In this document: one piece after another, positions 4,509 to 6,119 of the stretch
How the letters are laid out: each line of letters starts with the position of its first letter
How positions within the stretch are numbered: the stretch's first letter is position 1
Source: Caldilineales bacterium
Lineage (GTDB): Bacteria > Chloroflexota > Anaerolineae > JAAEKA01
Assembly: GCA_021463315.1 (NCBI GenBank)
Contig: JAJTXO010000255.1
Coordinates: 1-6,119, forward strand
DNA: 6,119 nucleotides
Direction of reading: 5' to 3'
Notes under the pieces: generated by a model
Told to the model about the DNA's origin: nothing
The model's database searches: none
The model's input: the letters and a program-made list of their open reading frames with translations, nothing else
Program-made: the position numbers and the translations under genes

Positions 4509-5318
4509 ATGGCCGCGTCCCGGCCGCCCGCGCCGACCATTGAGCCGGCCATGCCATCAGAAGCGCAGACGCCCCCCCCACCACCGCTGGCCAAGCTGAG
4601 CGGGTCCTTCGACCTCACCGGCTTGCGCATTCCCCACCATGTGGCGATCATCATGGATGGCAATGGCCGTTGGGCGCAACAGCGCGGCCAGCCCCGCTTC
4701 ATGGGCCACCGCGCCGGCACCGCCAACATTCGCCGTGTGCTGGAGGCCTCCGCGCTCTTCGGCATCAAGGTCCTGACCATCTACGCCTTTTCGACCGAGA
4801 ACTGGGCCCGCCCGCCGGCCGAAGTGCGCACCCTGATGCAGCTCCTCAGCCGCTCGCTCAACGAACAACTGGGCGATCTGCACGCCAACGGGGTGCAGAT
4901 CCGCCACAGCGGCAGCCTGGTCGGCATCTCCGACACCCTGCGCCGCCAAATCCTCGCGGCGCTGGAGCTGACCCGCAACAACACGCGCATCGTGCTGAAC
5001 GTGGCCTTCAACTACGGCGGCCGGGCTGAGATCATCGACGCGGTGCAGCGTCTGATGGCCGACCACGTGCCAGCCGAGCAGGTCAGCGAAGACCTGTTCA
5101 GCGAGTACCTCTACACCCATGGCCTGCCCGACCCCGATCTGATCGTCCGCACCGGCGGCGAGTACCGGCTGAGCAATTTTCTGATCTGGCAGGCAGCCTA
5201 CGCCGAGTACTACGCCACCCCCACCTACTGGCCCGATTTCGACGAAGGGGAACTCTACCGCGCCATCGTGACCTACAGCGAGCGCGACCGCCGCTTTGGC
5301 AAGGTGAAAGTGGGCTGA
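4509..5318 (+). CDS. uppS: Undecaprenyl diphosphate synthase (cis-prenyltransferase)
   Basis: The enzyme adds isopentenyl units in cis to farnesyl diphosphate, giving the C55 lipid that carries peptidoglycan and other wall precursors; it works at the membrane surface. Of 269 residues, the core starts at HVAIIMDGNGRW (44-55) with the catalytic D50. It continues with GHRAG (66-70, H67), IYAFSTENW (91-99), FNYGGR (167-172), RTGGEYRLSNFLIWQ (214-228), E233 and WPDF (241-244). All key residues are present. The first 40 residues are low-complexity and Pro-rich, with five prolines in a row (22-26) encoded partly by a C8 tract. The start is uncertain. ATG 4509 has a weak GGAAG 10 nt upstream and lies 5 nt after frr. 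ATG 4551, or even TTG 4623, would remove most of the Pro-rich part. The frr-uppS-cdsA order is widely conserved. Confidence 0.95.
   Translation: MAASRPPAPTIEPAMPSEAQTPPPPPLAKLSGSFDLTGLRIPHHVAIIMDGNGRWAQQRGQPRFMGHRAGTANIRRVLEASALFGIKVLTIYAFSTENWARPPAEVRTLMQLLSRSLNEQLGDLHANGVQIRHSGSLVGISDTLRRQILAALELTRNNTRIVLNVAFNYGGRAEIIDAVQRLMADHVPAEQVSEDLFSEYLYTHGLPDPDLIVRTGGEYRLSNFLIWQAAYAEYYATPTYWPDFDEGELYRAIVTYSERDRRFGKVKVG
4572..4579. repeat. C8 homopolymer tract inside the uppS 5' region
   Basis: Eight C residues fall within the codons for the run of five prolines (residues 22-26). Slippage here would shift the frame of an essential gene unless translation starts downstream, for example at the in-frame TTG 4623. 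The intact frame across the tract argues that the sequence is correct as given. Confidence 0.85.
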
Positions 5319-5319
5319 C

Positions 5320-6117
5320 ATGCTGCGCACGCGAGTGATCAGCGCAGCCGTTCTGCTTGTCATCGTCTCGATTCCGGCCGCGCTGGGCGGCTGGCCCTTT
5401 CTGGCGTTGGTGGCTGTGATGGCCGGCCTGGCCAGTTGGGAATATGTCCGGTTGCTGCGGCTGGGCGGCCATCAGCCCAGCATGGCGCTGACCATCCTTT
5501 TCAGCGTGCTGTTCGTCGCGCAGGCGCAGTGGCCCGATCGGCTCCCGCTGGACCTGCTGCTGGCCGCGGTCGTCATCGGCTTCCTTCTGCTGGCGCTCTG
5601 GCACAAGAGCCCACAGCCGATCACCGACTGGGCCCTGTCGCTGGCCGGCGTGCTCTATCTGGGCTGGCTGCTGAGCTATCTGGTGCGGCTGCGCGGCCAG
5701 CCCCAGGGGCTATCCTGGCTGCTGGTGGCCGCGCTGCTGGTGTGGACGGCCGACGTCAGCGCCTACTTTGCTGGCCGCGCCTTTGGCCGCCATCGCTGGT
5801 GGCCCCGCCACAGCCCCAAGAAATCGTGGGAAGGCTATCTGGCCGGCGCGCTGATCACCACCCTGGTCGGCGCGCTGACGGGCCACTACCTGGTGGGCCT
5901 GGCCTGGATCGAAGGGCTGGCCCTGGGCTTGCTGGTCGGGCTGATCGCCCCGCTGGGCGACCTGGCCGAGTCGATGCTCAAACGCCAGGTGGGCGCCAAA
6001 GACTCCAGCGCCCTGATCCCCGGCCACGGCGGCGTGCTGGACCGCATCGATACGCTGCTGGTGGCCGTTCCCATCGTCTTCTACTGGTCTATCTTCGTCC
6101 TTCACCGCTCCCTCTAG
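5320..6117 (+). CDS. cdsA: Phosphatidate cytidylyltransferase (CDP-diglyceride synthase)
   Basis: This inner-membrane enzyme makes CDP-diacylglycerol from phosphatidate and CTP, the branch point of phospholipid synthesis. The 265-residue product is mostly hydrophobic, with about eight likely membrane segments (near residues 7-22, 25-42, 55-70, 76-93, 105-122, 131-150, 174-192 and 245-261, plus a possible one at 197-211). SPKKSWEG (165-172) and the family signature at 218-244 are present: S218, KR at 221-222, KD at 227-228, HGG at 236-238 and DRID at 241-244, preceded by GD at 213-214. ATG 5320 begins 1 nt after the uppS stop, so translation is probably coupled. A weak AAGGTG lies 13 nt upstream. 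The gene is complete and ends 2 nt before the window edge. Confidence 0.96.
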   Translation: MLRTRVISAAVLLVIVSIPAALGGWPFLALVAVMAGLASWEYVRLLRLGGHQPSMALTILFSVLFVAQAQWPDRLPLDLLLAAVVIGFLLLALWHKSPQPITDWALSLAGVLYLGWLLSYLVRLRGQPQGLSWLLVAALLVWTADVSAYFAGRAFGRHRWWPRHSPKKSWEGYLAGALITTLVGALTGHYLVGLAWIEGLALGLLVGLIAPLGDLAESMLKRQVGAKDSSALIPGHGGVLDRIDTLLVAVPIVFYWSIFVLHRSL

Positions 6118-6119
6118 CC

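Noticed and set aside
4557..5363. Long - strand open frame opposite uppS (268 codons)
   Set aside because: Antisense shadow of uppS; low-complexity translation rich in V, G, A and H with no recognisable domain.

Overview
The window is GC-rich chromosomal DNA from a bacterium. All seven genes are on the + strand and complete: rnz, then the conserved translation/envelope cluster rpsB-tsf-pyrH-frr-uppS-cdsA. No mobile-element gene, CRISPR array, tRNA or rRNA was seen. Gene content alone does not fix the phylum. The high GC, GTG and TTG starts, a short EF-Ts, an S2 with a long acidic tail, and short-period CT-rich repeats in spacers would fit Chloroflexota (Anaerolineae/Caldilineae type). That placement is an inference with modest confidence.

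Layout. Positions 1-131 hold an octanucleotide tandem repeat and a C8 tract that run almost to the start of rnz (tRNA 3'-end processing). A 210-bp gap follows, with a good sigma70-type extended -10 promoter and a structured leader of about 155 nt before rpsB (ribosomal protein S2, GTG start). A very long hairpin fills much of the rpsB-tsf spacer, and tsf (EF-Ts) begins with TTG. The tsf-pyrH spacer carries a heptanucleotide-periodic inverted repeat that runs up to the pyrH (UMP kinase) start. A perfect 13-bp hairpin sits between pyrH and frr (ribosome recycling factor). The frr-uppS-cdsA part is tightly packed, with gaps of 5 and 1 nt. The window ends 2 nt after the cdsA stop.

How the genes work together. 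rpsB, tsf and frr serve translation at assembly, elongation and recycling. pyrH makes UDP for RNA precursors and, through UTP, for UDP-sugars. uppS makes the undecaprenyl carrier lipid and cdsA makes CDP-diacylglycerol for phospholipids, so the operon links protein synthesis to envelope growth. Conserved neighbours often found after cdsA (dxr, rseP) would lie beyond the window.

I found no undescribed protein system: every protein belongs to a well-known family. What deserves a second look is in the spacers: two different short-period repeats abutting start codons that lack a Shine-Dalgarno, strong hairpins without U-tracts at operon junctions, and a candidate regulatory leader for rpsB.
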